From NCBI GenBank assembly GCA_023935145.1, contig CM043698.1:145323625-145387624 (forward strand): a stretch of DNA of 64,000 bases. Direction: 5' to 3'. Under the pieces are notes generated by a model. It was not told where the DNA came from. It did no database searches and saw nothing but the letters and a program-made list of their open reading frames with translations. Origin of the DNA: Bretschneidera sinensis. Its lineage: Eukaryota > Streptophyta > Magnoliopsida > Brassicales > Akaniaceae. The position numbers and the translations under genes are program-made. Positions 11,721 through 23,412 of the stretch are shown one piece after another (within the stretch, counting starts at the first letter, position 1; every line of letters starts with the position of its first letter).

Positions 11721-14511
11721 TTATGTTTCACTAACCCCAGCTGGAACCTTCTCATACACAACTCTCAAAATCTTTGGGGAAGAATGCACTGGCCACCAAA
11801 CCGTTGCTGCAAGTAAATAACTGCAGCAAATAGCAAACCCCCTAAAGGGATGATTACATCCCAAAGTAATGGAGTAAAAATTCACACCAGGGTTCGTGTA
11901 AATGTATGCTCCATCAGAATGTCGACCAAAGTTTTGAGCCCCGTAAAGATCATACTCATGAGGGAGCAATCTGACAAAAGTAGTCCCAATGTAGAATGAA
12001 CAAGAAAGAGCATTCTCTTTCGAGTTTCTGAATACGTTGAGGAGAATATGAGGCAAAAGAAACCCGTCCAAGATCAAACCTGTATAAGATTTCAAGTCCT
12101 CCCAAAAGGAATGTTGATGGAATCGTATGACGTGAGAAGAAAGCAATACAATATTATGTCTACTCTTTCTCCAGCTCACAAACAAAGCAATTAAAGCCCC
12201 AGCTGCATAAAATGGTAATGACGTTAACAAGGTTTTCTTCTCAACGAACCACAAATCCTTTTGATTTCTATCAACTGATCTTGCTGTCCATGATAGCTGC
12301 AAAAGACGCATTGCAACAAGAAAGCTACCATTGTAACTACCCATACAATAACCTCGTTCATTTTGAGCCATTCACCAATACTTCCAAGCAGAACATTTCG
12401 CTAATCACGGTTTTGCTAGAACAAGGCTTCAAAGTTTAGCAGAAGCGATATCATGTAGCCCAAAGTAAGAAGTGTTTTGCAAGAATAAGGCTTCAAAGTT
12501 TAGTAGAAGCGATATCATGTAGCCCAAAGTAAGAAGTGAAAGCATATCGATTGAAACAAATGGAAGCAAATCAGGATGCTTTTTCACCTGAAAGAGTTGC
12601 ATTCCCACAAATATGCATGCAAGTGTGTTAGAAATCAGAACCATTGTGATCTCCAGATCCATTCTCCGAATGGACTGTTCTGCTTGATCAGAAATATAAG
12701 CAGCTGAAAATAAATCCAAACTCTCAAAGCAAAGAGGATCAGAACTTTTTCGCGAGCTTTTGATATTTCCCTTGATATAACCTCCATTTTTCTTCGGTTT
12801 CAGTGGGGAAAATTGGAAGCTGAGAAAAATTTCAGAGTCAACAGAATCATTTGTTGATAATTGAATGTTTGAGCCAATTTTTCTGCAGCTTACCATACAC
12901 AAGCTTCCTGTTTTCACATCATAAATCCCTTTAGCATTGATTCGCACTCTTTCATCAGAAATTGCACCTAATTTCATACCAGGTTGCAGACTTATGCCAA
13001 TATTGTAGCTGATATTGACGAGGCTCTTTTCGCTCCATTCTGCATCCTTTGAAGACTTTGCAGAACTTGAGCTCGAGACAGGTTTGGCACTGTAATACTG
13101 AATGTAGATCTGATCAGCAACAGAAACAGGATATGCATAACCCCAAGCGATTCTCTCTTTAGATCTTTTGACTGACATGTCAAATTTCGTATCAGAAGAA
13201 TGAGGGTTTGGGTACTTTCTCCTTTGTATTTTGCAGGCTTCTTTGGATGGCAAAACTTCCTTACACTGTCAATTTCAGTGTACTCATACTTCAAACTTGA
13301 AAACCCCCTAAAATGATTCTCAGAACTTCAAAACATGAACCCATCAAAGTATCCTGAATCATTCACAGTTTTATTGCTCCAAATTTTCCCCATAATGGCA
13401 GTAGTCTCTCTGATTGACAAGATTGCAGGAAACCTTAAGCTCAACCTTTTCGTACAATTCCCAACATGAGCATTAGCCCAGGATTCAGTGATGTCCAAAA
13501 ATCGACAAGCAACAATGCAGAGTTGATTCTTCTTCTCATCCCATGATCCTTCCCCGATCAACGTTGTGTTAGGATTGAAAGGCCAGTTGAAACCAACATA
13601 GCTACTGTTCCAAAATTCTATCAGAACTCGTCTTCTCCTTTTGCTCTCCAAACAAGTAAGAATTCCATTCAAAGACATCGCATTAGGGAAAAATCCATCA
13701 ATCCCAATAAAAGGACTGCCAGTTATTTGCAGAACTGCGGTTGCTCACATACTGCAAATTGAATTCGTTGACAGCCCTTGACAATATTGAGCAGAAACTT
13801 CTCCTTGGCAGTGAAGTAAACGGTATAATTCAGCCGCGGATGCATCAATATGGAAATTGGTTCAAAATAGCTCGAATCATCATTAGAACTCAAACTCTCT
13901 AAAGTTCCAGTAACTAAAGAAGTGAGATTACTCGAATTCTTGAGATTACTGAGCTTAAGGATAGCATCAAGATTGACCCCATTACCATTTTTCGAGTAAA
14001 TAAAACCTGTTGCAACCATACAAATCTGCCTGGAAAGCTCTAACCGTAAGCTATATAGTTTGAAACTGATTGAACTACTCTCATAAGCACCAATCATACG
14101 AGAACTAAGCCTGTGATGGTATGATAGCCCATATGAAACATTCCCCACCACGTGATTGTACATGTTTCCATTTTGAAACATCAAGTTTCCTTCAATCACG
14201 TGCACGCCATGCTTATCCGTTTTACGGATAACTTTGGTGCGAAGAAAGACTGAATTTGAGTTTTGGGTTAAGTTAAAATTCAAGATTCTATTTCCACCAG
14301 TGTAGTAACCAGTATGGAGAGGAATAAAGTGAAATATTATGTTTCCAAATTTGGTTAGGGTTGACTCAGAGATGATTGAAGAGTAATGATCAGTGTAAGA
14401 GATTGGAGTTGTTGTCGATGAGACGCTGTTTATAGAGAAACTAATGAACAGAAAGAAAGATATTAGAGCATCAAGCCATAGCATTGTTGAAGGATTCATG
14501 GCTATTGTCAA
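11721..14511 (-). pseudogene. DUF2921-family membrane protein, multiply frameshifted pseudogene
   Basis: Consecutive minus-strand pieces together cover most of a plant DUF2921 protein of about 900 residues. First is 14511-13723, with an N-terminal signal-like hydrophobic stretch and the SYTDHYSSIISES motif. Next is 13678-13328 (FNPTTL-type region, NPNTTLIGEGSWDEKKN). Then 13253-12429 (FDMSVKRSKERIAWGYAYPV and IRRMDLEITMVLISNTLAC), and finally 12371-11721 (LDGFLLPHILLN, CSFYIGTTFVRLLPH). The lesions I can see are a frameshift near 13720, a TGA at 13328-13330 inside the conserved frame, a shift near 13210-13250, and a 64-bp tandem duplication at 12423-12538. There are also two shifts around 12310-12370 that flank a segment reading VIVWVVTMVAFLLQ, and a shift near 11860. 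The C-terminal transmembrane part is still recognisable. Molecular function of the family is poorly known. Sequencing error is unlikely to explain six or more lesions. Confidence 0.8.
12423..12538. repeat. 64-bp tandem duplication inside the DUF2921 pseudogene
   Basis: About 52 bases at 12423-12474 recur at 12487-12538 with very few differences, a period of 64. On the coding strand the unit encodes the transmembrane piece LLTLGYMISLLLNFEALF. Because 64 is not a multiple of three, the second pass reads out of frame (YFGLHDIASAKL) and hits a stop at 12429. Confidence 0.9.
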
Positions 14512-16215
14512 TTATAGAAAAAGCAATAAAAAGAGAGACGGAACAATCAAAGGAAGAAAGATGACAGAGTCACTGCAGGTGATGTTTAAGAGCTGATAAT
14601 ATATGCACAATTATCTTATCACACTGTAATCTGCATTATTTCTTACCAACAAAGCTCATGAATTTCTTTGTTTAAAGAAAATCTCTAGATAGATACTTTG
14701 TTTTTACTAAAGCAACAAACGCACAAGTGGTGCATAGAGCAATCCGTAGAAGGAAAAATATTAGAAACTAGGAAATTTCAGCCAAACCAAACCAGACGAC
14801 TAGGACAAATAAGACAGTACTTGACACTCTTTTTTAATCTTACATATTATTTAGGGGATGAATAAAACTTTTATTACAATATATAAAAAAGAAAAGAGAT
14901 GGATGAAAGTTCTTATCAGGTACGAGAGCCTTACATGATGAAAGATATAGCTGGCTTGGATTCATAGAAATATGCTCATGATTCAAAAGGAGGAAAAATT
15001 AAAAGCAGGTTGATCGCAAAAAATATTTTTTTTTATTTTTTGTCTTCATTCTTTTAACACTTTTTTCAACAATTTATACATTTTTTTATCAAAATTTAAA
15101 ATTATGTTTTTAGCATAATATTAAAAAAAAATTCTCAGCTTTTATAGATATAAGCTTGGCCTTAAAAATTACTTCATTGGTCCTAAAAAGAAAACTGAAA
15201 AAAATAAAACGTAGAACACTGCAATTACCATTGCAAGATTCGTTTCAAACTAAAATTGATCTTCTCATGTCTCTTGAATCGTACTTCGTTTGTTTGTGAA
15301 AACGTTTATCCATTTACAACTCCATTATAATCCTTCTCCTTTCTGCTATCTACACATGAAGGAAAATAATCTGGTGATGTGTCACTCCATATTAGAGAAA
15401 AAGATCATCTTACAGTGGAAAGCGACCAAAAAATGGCAAAAATATTGAATAACTTTTCCTCATAATTCAAAACAAAAGACCAGACATACCCAAAAGAAAA
15501 GGTTATATACGAAGTAACAGTCAACACAGAAGAAAAGGATTTGGTTTCAATCCTTCACCTGAAAACTTTCAAACTCCATAATATTCAACCAAATTAATCA
15601 GAAAATCTGTACAGATCAATGAACAACACCATTTAGCTGCAACTTCAAAGAAAACATTTCTGCAAATCAACACGAGTGACGGTACAAATAGGTTGAAAAA
15701 CACAAGATTAATACTAAATAACTTTTAACTGCTAAAATTCGAAAGAACATCTCTCATACCCTAAATCTATTTACAACTCCATTATTCTCAAACCAAATAA
15801 ACCCAAGCCAAAACCAGTGACAGATCCAAGAGCCACGTTGTAAATAAAAGAAAACCTTGATGTAATTAAACAAAAATACCACTGTAAATAAGGGAAAGAT
15901 GGATGTAATTAAATAATAATACCACTGAGTTGCTATATATTTTAACTTGAGGGGGAAAATCTTCTCCATCCGAACAGAACAATGTACTTAATAAATTAGA
16001 AATTGAACGCATAGGCCCATCCATATCTACACCTATATACAATGTCCAAAAAGTATATCCAAGCATCCTACAGATAAAAGCATATGATACTCCATGATAT
16101 AAGTTTATACTACCAAATATGATTTCGAAAACCTAAGTTTGCATGTCTTAGACCTAAGATGTTTTGCATCATATGTCAAAAACTCAAAATTGTTACTTCC
16201 AAAAAAAGAAATCAT
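14512..16215. other. Intergenic DNA between the DUF2921 pseudogene and the E2 gene
   Basis: This stretch is AT-rich. The part closest to 16215 should contain the 3' untranslated region of the minus-strand E2 gene. Near 15855-15930 a segment of about 45 bases with GATGTAATTAAA and AATACCACTG occurs twice in tandem. I see no further coding sequence. Confidence 0.5.
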
Positions 16216-19200
16216 TCATATTGATGCCTTAGGCATATAAGCCACTTGATTGTTCCCCGTTTTTGCATTGTTAAGGTATTTATCAGTGTCCTTAACTCCA
16301 ATTTGAGAGAATTCTTTCACAAGCATACCAATGTATCCTGCCACAGAATCCTTAAAACCCTGTGAGCAGCTCTTGCCACCCTCCTCTACGTCCTGAACCC
16401 CACCTTTGACCAGACATCCCACAGGAGCACCGTCCATGTATGCTTTACACGCAGCCAAAATATCATGAGAACGGTTGTAAAAATGGCCTACAACATAGTC
16501 CTCAAAATGCTGCAGCCAAACATGACATACAATGATTAGATATTAAATCTAAAAGAGGGGAATAAAAGATAACAACTGCATGCCAATCAAACATGAAAAC
16601 ACCAACTTCCAACTTCCGAGGATAATGACAAACATCTCTGATTGGCAATTGCAAAGTTGCAGCATTATGAGAATTATACTTCATCTTAGGTTTACTTGCT
16701 GGGTATGAGTAAGGAGATTTACTACCAGAAAAATTATGGTGTTTTATCAAAATCCCTTGTTCTTTAAATTGCATCAATTAACACCCTTCCATTTGAGGTA
16801 ACACCAAATATGACCCTACCGTTAGCGTTGCTGCATGTGTGAATCTGAAGGCCAAAATGAATTAATGCAAAAGGCCATACCTGTTGATTTAATTTCGCTT
16901 TAGTTTACCCCAGGGGACAAAAAACAAAGGAGACTGATTCGTACAACAGATAGAAACCATTGAAAAGGCAAAATAGCACAAAATATCTACGTAATTACAG
17001 ACCTTCCTCACTGTGCTCATATATATTCTTTTGTGAAGAATGGGCGAATAGGAGGGAAGTGAGAGGGAGCTAGAAGTTGAGGAAGAAGAAGTGAATGAGG
17101 ATTAAGGTTTTATATGATACTGCATTTTTGCCCTTGAAAAATTGCATTAAACCATTTTATCCCTTGGGTTCACACGTGTAAGAATCAACATGTACCGCAA
17201 GTATGAGTAATCCCGTCAGATTTTCACAGCAATGTTAACGGCAGGTTCCTATTTTGTATTATCTCAAATGATAGGGTGTTCATTGACGCAACTAAAAGAA
17301 CATGGTGCAATTCAATATTTGAATTAAAGGTGCAATTCAATATTTGATAAACCCCATAAATTATTTATCTTTCTTCTGTAAGATAAACAAATACCTCTCA
17401 ACAATTTTCAGGAACTGATAAATGTAGGGTAATTAACATTTTAAGTTGGTAAAAGCAAACATAATTTCTTAATTAAGTTAGATATTGATCTCATAATTCA
17501 AATAATCACCATGCTCAAAATCCAAGAAAAGCAGAAACAATTAGATCAAATAATAATTACAGTGACTTACCTTTGGCGGTCTCCTCATTGTGTACATCAT
17601 TGTCCTCACTGATAAGGTAAAAGTATTCTCGTTGTACTGCTGAGAACTCAATTCACCTTGTGCCGAGCCACTCAAACGTTCATAACCTGGCTCATTAAAG
17701 AAGGGCTTTTGATTCAAGATCAGTGCTTGTATAGAGACTAGAACTTGTAGCATGGTCGATACACCTGGGATCCACTTCTCATTCTTGTTACCCGACCAGG
17801 TGTTGAGAAGACTGAGACATACTTTCCCACAATTATATAAATTTGGATTGAGTCGAAGTCCACCAGAGTGGTAATAAACATTCTGGCACAAGGGGGTGTC
17901 CTAGTTGTCAGACCAAAAGTATCCAAATGAAAAATAATCCCACACATTAAAGAAACCATAATCACATACCGGTGGTACATTAGGGTAGCGAGCTGGGAAG
18001 AAAACATCAAAGAAGAAGAGACCATCATGATAGGGAGTACCCTCTGGTCCAACAATTACAGCCCTCAAAAGATCCATCCTTGATTCATAAACCCTCACAA
18101 GTATTGTATCTGTTGTAGGGGGAAGAATAAGAGGGAAAAAAGGAGAGTGATGTTATATGCAACAAATGTTAAGAGCAGGAAATTCATTTTAAGGGGTTCG
18201 ATCGAAAAAAGAACCTAAAATCAATTGATCCGCTGCCATCAAAGAAAAGAAACCAAAGTACTACACTGACCTGGCAAATCCTTCTCTAGGATTCTCCACT
18301 CCTCCTGGATTTTCTTCGCCCAACTCTTTGAAGGCTGTCAGAATGAGGATAAGAAACAAATTTGCCAAGATTTTAATAAAATAGATATCCAAGCATTTTT
18401 AAAACTAGTCACCTGCTTCACTGAAGAACCATAAGAAGCATAGTGATGGTCTGAATGATCTTCCACAGTGTCAAACTGTTTGAATTGTTGAAACTTCCTC
18501 AAAATATCATCTTCATCCACATCTTTCTGGATTCTGGCAGAATCCTGAGTTAAAAAATTGTCTGTGCTTCCTTCAGGAAGGATATTTACAGCACCAAATG
18601 GATCATTTTTTTTTATAAGAGCAGCAAATGGATCATAAAACCCCGACTGGGGAATGAACTTATTCAGCATAGGCAAGCTAGATTTTTGAGGATTCTGCCA
18701 CCAAGGCATGGGTGGTCCTACCATAGGAGGATGGTTCAATGTTTTTACATGCACAGGGAAACGCTTTTTTAATAAGTTACTAGTGCTACCACCACCACCA
18801 CCACTACTACCAAATTGCTTCTGTACACCGGCAGCTGTATAATGTCCCAGAAAAGATGTCTCAGCTCCAAGAGGGAGCATCACTGCATCTGACTGGTTTA
18901 CAGAACTGTAGTTAGTTGGAAAGCTAGAAGCAACTGCCTTATTTTTACTCTGTAAAGATCCCACAACCCGCTGATACTGAGAAGCAATGAACTTCTTAGT
19001 TTGGCTGGTCTTGCTGGGCTTAGTGAATAACGATGGTGAAGACATATCTACTCCAGCAGGGTAACTAAAAGCATGCACTGGAGTGGACCAATTTGAACCA
19101 CTCATAAAAGGTGGCTTCACATTCAAATAAGCAGGCTCTGACGACCATGAAGACAAAGATGGATCCATCCCATGAGCATTCACAGAATCTGACTTCATTT

Positions 19201-22200
19201 GACACCCTGTATGGAAAGAATTACTTCCACTTGCATTTTTTGTTTTACTTTGACCAGAATCTGGAAACCATGGAACAGGGGCCTCTATTCCAGCAGGAAT
19301 ATTCACATCATCAAAATAGGCTTGCAACATTTCATACTCATCAACATCCATGAAATCATCATAATTCTGATCAGAGTCATCATAAGAACCAGAATCTAGG
19401 TTAACAAGATTATGTGATCCTGGGGTAGAGCTAATAGAATGTTCAATCTTTTCTGCTGGTCCAAGAGTTTTGGGCACAGCTTCCTGCAATAATTGAAGAA
19501 ATGTGTATTTTGAATCTAGTTGGTGTACAATATTAAGTGCGAGGAATGGGTAGTCAAATCAGAGGACACCAATCGGCAGCTTGTGCATATTTAATATTAA
19601 TCACATACCTTAGCTTGATAATTGCCATAACCATAAGAGTCTATTTGTACAGCCTTCCCTTTGTAGCTTGCATCATCTTTCTCACCACGAATAATAACAT
19701 CAGTATAATCTTCATCATTGTCAATATCAATAACTTCAGGAAGAGTTTCCTACAAGAAAATGACTTCTTCAACAAATACATCTTATGGTCATAATTACAA
19801 AACATCTTATCAAAATAGATAATAGGAACATATCAAAATCTGAAAAGCAATAACTAAATTGTGAGAGGCATTTAAACAACATGACAACAGATTTTAAAGT
19901 ACAAAAAAATTTTCCAAAGTTAAACCACAAGAATATCAGTTTTCTGTTCTCGTCTAGATATTTCCTCCATTTTTGTTAGAAAAACCTAACGAAAAGGATA
20001 ATATACCATTAAAAAGTAAAGTTTATCCGTTGCATCAAAAGAATAAAACCTCCCCCTTCACCCAGAGAAGAGGAAACTAGGCATATGCTCAGATGGAGAG
20101 TAAACTAATTTGACAAGCAGCAAAGCACATTCTGCTGCACAGACAAGATCATCGATGAGCAAAGAGATAACATTAATGTTATCAGGAGCTCAAGGGGCAC
20201 TAAAGTGCGAAGGTCTGCTAGAGACTAAAAACAAAGACAAAGTAAGACATGAGCCTCCCTGAAGCAAAACATGTATTTCTTATACACAACAAATGTACAT
20301 ACACTATAAAAGAATCATAGTACACAATGAATGGCACAGATTTTTTTTTTTTTTTTTTTTGGATTTGAATCACAAAACAATGATTCATTTGGAAAATAAA
20401 AATCCCTAGGCATTTGCTCAGGCCACAAAGGGGTGGGATTGGCACTGGGTTTTATGTTCTTTTGAAAAACATATTCCAAAGGCACCAAGGTTGTGCTTGG
20501 TCTTAATAAGTTGAAAAGTTTCTTATCAAAAATAAGTGAAAAGTAAAAAGTTCAAGTGGTTATAATATGTATGGAATAGCAGAAAGTTGGTGGTCAAAAG
20601 TTCGCAATTGTCTTTTCAAACCAATCTGAGACAGGCCAATGAGTAGCCACCAACTATGTTATCAAAAGCCACATTTTACAAGATTTGTCTTTTTGTAACC
20701 TAATATTACTAAGTATTCAATAGATCATAACCACTTTTCAAGTATTTCTCACTTTACTCGTAGTCCTTCCAACACCTTAAAATTTCGCCAACCAAGAATG
20801 TCAACGTTCAAAAAAAATTTGCTTCTGTGTATAAAATTTTGTTCTAAGTTTGAAGAACAATTTAGCAAATTTGGAGCTAGTCTTTCTCTTTTAATTATAT
20901 ATTGAAAAGATATTCTCCTGAGTCCTGAAATCCAAATTTATCGTGAGATTGGTTGTGGGTTCTGTGAGAGATGAAATTTGGGCGTGAAGTAGCTTGAAAA
21001 TATCCAAGAAGCTAAAAAAGGCTTTGGAGTTAATCTCACACTCTATTTGCTGGATAGTGTGGAGAGAGAGGAACTGAAGGGCCTTCGATGGAATTGAAAG
21101 ACCGATTGCTTCTCAACACTCTATTTTTGGTTTAGAGGAAATCTCTTTGTAAATAATGACGATCTTCTAGATTTTGTAGATTTCTTACATTGTAATTAAC
21201 CTTTGGCCTTGAGTGGCAACCTAATGGTGTTTTTTTCATAAATTTCTTTCCTTATCAAAAAAAAAAATTTATCCGGACCCTTAAGGTGTGGAAAAAGTCA
21301 AAATACTAATTCTTCACTTAAAAAATGATAAGTCATCTAGGAGTAATATATAATTAAAGCCCATATGGTTTTTTTGTGACTTCATTATGTAATTATAAAT
21401 ATTTATCTATAATAAATTAAATGTATGTTTGATGGTTAACATTTATAGGAGAAGTCTAACACATTCATAATACAATTGTTTGTGTTGAATTAAAATCACC
21501 TTGTTTGTTGGCTTAGTATGACATGGATTTGTATGGAGCACCTAATATACTTTATTCTTTGATTATGCTTTGCATGGTACATTAACTTTTTCTTTAATTT
21601 GGTTTGTTTTGAATTTAATTAAAAATGTGTGGCGTTAAAATGCAATTTTCTTTATTTATCAAAAAAATGTGTGGTGTTGATTTAATTTGATATATTATGT
21701 GTTTTCACTGCTTAAATGGAGACTGAATTTGTTTAAATGTAAACTTTTGAATAATCGGGGGGCGGATAGTAACAGTAACTCTCAAATGGGGATGGGGGGG
21801 GGGGGGAGGGGGAGGTGAGGTGAAGCACTAGTCAAGTGGAGCAGGGACAGACAGTTAGGAGCACCCCACCACATATCCACCCTGTTTCCATCCCTTTAAC
21901 AAACAGCTACACATTATTAAACTAACCCAACTAATCTATTTCTCACTCAAATTTCAAAATCAAACTATCATGCATAATACTAATACTTCTTATAAAAAAA
22001 TGCATTAGACTAATACTTCATGGCCACACTTCCAATAAGTGGCTCCAAAGCCATCACCAAAATCGACATATGCTATCAAAGCTTTCTTAAATTACTACTA
22101 GAAATCAATCTATTTCACTATGAAGAACCTGTTTACCACACTACTGATTGCATACATGTTAAAGAATCCATCATCTCATGAAAATGAGAAATGCACTAAT

Positions 22201-23412
22201 GAAAAAACAAAGTTGGTGAAACGTGAAAATTGACAAGAAATGCACTAACCACTAAATAAAACATGATTGATGGTAAAAGTTTGCCAACAAACTATTGATG
22301 TTACAGAGAAGCAGAAATGATAATATGTTGGAAAGGAAGTTCAGTGGAAAACCAATGAGACTTGACTTCAACTCTTCAAGAGAGAAAAATAAAGAAACCA
22401 ACAAGACATCCGAAGAATTTAGACATTTAACATGCATATATTAATTTCATAGTTATATCCCAAAATATCAATTGAGGTTTTGCTTGATAGATTTAATTAA
22501 AGAACACACACTTAAAGAACACTAATACCACCACAATTATACACACCCCTAACCTCACTACAAGAAAAGAAACAAAGAAAATGTGAACCAAGATGTCACC
22601 ATAGCAAGTAGTTTGACTACATAAGCCTCACATAAACAATAATAGCATTTGAATGCAAAGAGATTACTCTGAAAGAAGGCGGAAATAACCCATTTCATAT
22701 GACACAAAAGACAAAATAAACTCATAGAGAAAGTTATATAGACATTATGGAATGATTTCAGTCTGATGAGAATTAAAGCCTCCACATTGTGTCGTACACA
22801 ACTCCTGTTATTAATTTATTACTCAAACTGTTTACATGCAAAATTATTATGTCTAGTTAATGAGATACAGAAAATGATAGTACATTATAAATCCCAAAAT
22901 AAAATCCGTTTGTATTTCTAAATAAATATAGAAGTGACAAGAAGAATCAAACAATTTTGCACGAAAGCCCAATAACTTAAAAAATATGATGAATTTGGTA
23001 CCTTAAATTCCAAGACTGGAAAGCAACGAAAGGTCCAAAACTCCATCTTTTCAATCAAAAACACAGTGAACTTAACAAAAATCAAGTGGTTTCAAACTAC
23101 TGGCAATAAAAATAAAATCAAACAAAACCCAAAACCCTAAAATATCAAACCAAACAAAAAAAATTTAAGTCAAATTTTAATCAATATCAAATACGAATTA
23201 CTAATTTTATTTCAATTAAAGATATCAAGACAAGGATGAGAGCAAAACAAAAGTCAGCTAAAAAATATATTACCTTTTATTAATCAATAAAAGAAGAACA
23301 GTTAACTAAGTACTTAAAGGAAAAAAAAGATGATTAAAAAAACCTGTCTTTGTTTAGGCGTTCTCGTAATCAGAGAAATCGGGGGAGGAATTTCGATCAC
23401 TTCGGGGTCCAT
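16216..23412 (-). CDS. UBC25: Ubiquitin-conjugating enzyme E2, UBC25/UBC26 (PHO2-family, PFU) type
   Basis: This enzyme accepts ubiquitin from E1 on its catalytic cysteine and passes it to substrates. Seven coding exons join in frame: 23412-23344, 19749-19609, 19483-18413, 18334-18271, 18109-17970, 17882-17571 and 16509-16216, giving 2091 nt or 696 aa. I start at 23412 (MDPEVIEIPPP), matching the family N-terminus; an upstream in-frame ATG would add MFSGASF. Residues 71-427 are a long low-complexity region with an acidic patch (DDFMDVDEYEMLQAYFDDVN). The UBC fold occupies about 428-600, with GPEGTPYHDGLFFFDVFFP and the active-site cysteine C517 in NCGKVCLSLL. Both the long N-terminal extension and the C-terminal extension distinguish the PHO2-type E2/E3-hybrid family from small E2s. 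The family includes PHO2/UBC24, but exons 1-2 fit UBC25/26 better. The 3.6-kb intron 2 and the 1.06-kb intron 6 hold repeats. The paralogue number is inferred. Confidence 0.92.
16738..17355. mobile_element. Mutator-like MITE with long terminal inverted repeats, in E2 intron 6
   Basis: The 618-bp element starts GGTGTTTTATCAAA and, read from the other end, GGGGTTTATCAAA. Imperfect inverted arms continue for about 110-120 bp through TTAACACCC / TGAACACCC, CATTTGAG and CTACCGTTAGCGTTGCTG / CTGCCGTTAACATTGCTG. The right arm has a small internal duplication around GGTGCAATTCAATATTTG. The flanking 9-mers are AAAAATTAT (16729-16737) and ATAAATTAT (17356-17364), matching at 8 of 9 positions. Long inverted repeats plus a 9-bp target duplication fit non-autonomous Mutator-like elements. 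No transposase frame is visible. It lies wholly inside the intron between coding exons 6 and 7 of the E2 gene and does not disturb the splice sites. Confidence 0.8.
20470..20800. repeat. Inverted-repeat (MITE-like) segment in E2 intron 2
   Basis: Inner arms AGTTGGTGG (about 20584) and CCACCAACT (about 20647) are perfect inverted copies around a loop of some 55 bases. Outer arms are looser: AGTGGTTATAAT near 20555 against ATCATAACCACTT near 20725, and CTTGGT near 20498 against ACCAAG near 20793. This resembles an old MITE, but the ends and target duplication are not clear. A 22-base T run sits just upstream at about 20341-20362. Confidence 0.4.
21788..21820 (+). repeat. G-rich run in E2 intron 2
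   Basis: A run of more than a dozen G's, broken only by single A or T bases, is followed by further GGG and GG tracts on the plus strand. This is opposite to the E2 transcript, where it would be a C run. It has quadruplex-forming character in DNA. It may also be a site of length variation. Confidence 0.7.

Noticed and set aside
15754..16066. Overlapping minus-strand frames downstream of the E2 gene
   Set aside because: They lie in probable 3' UTR with a small local duplication and show no protein family.
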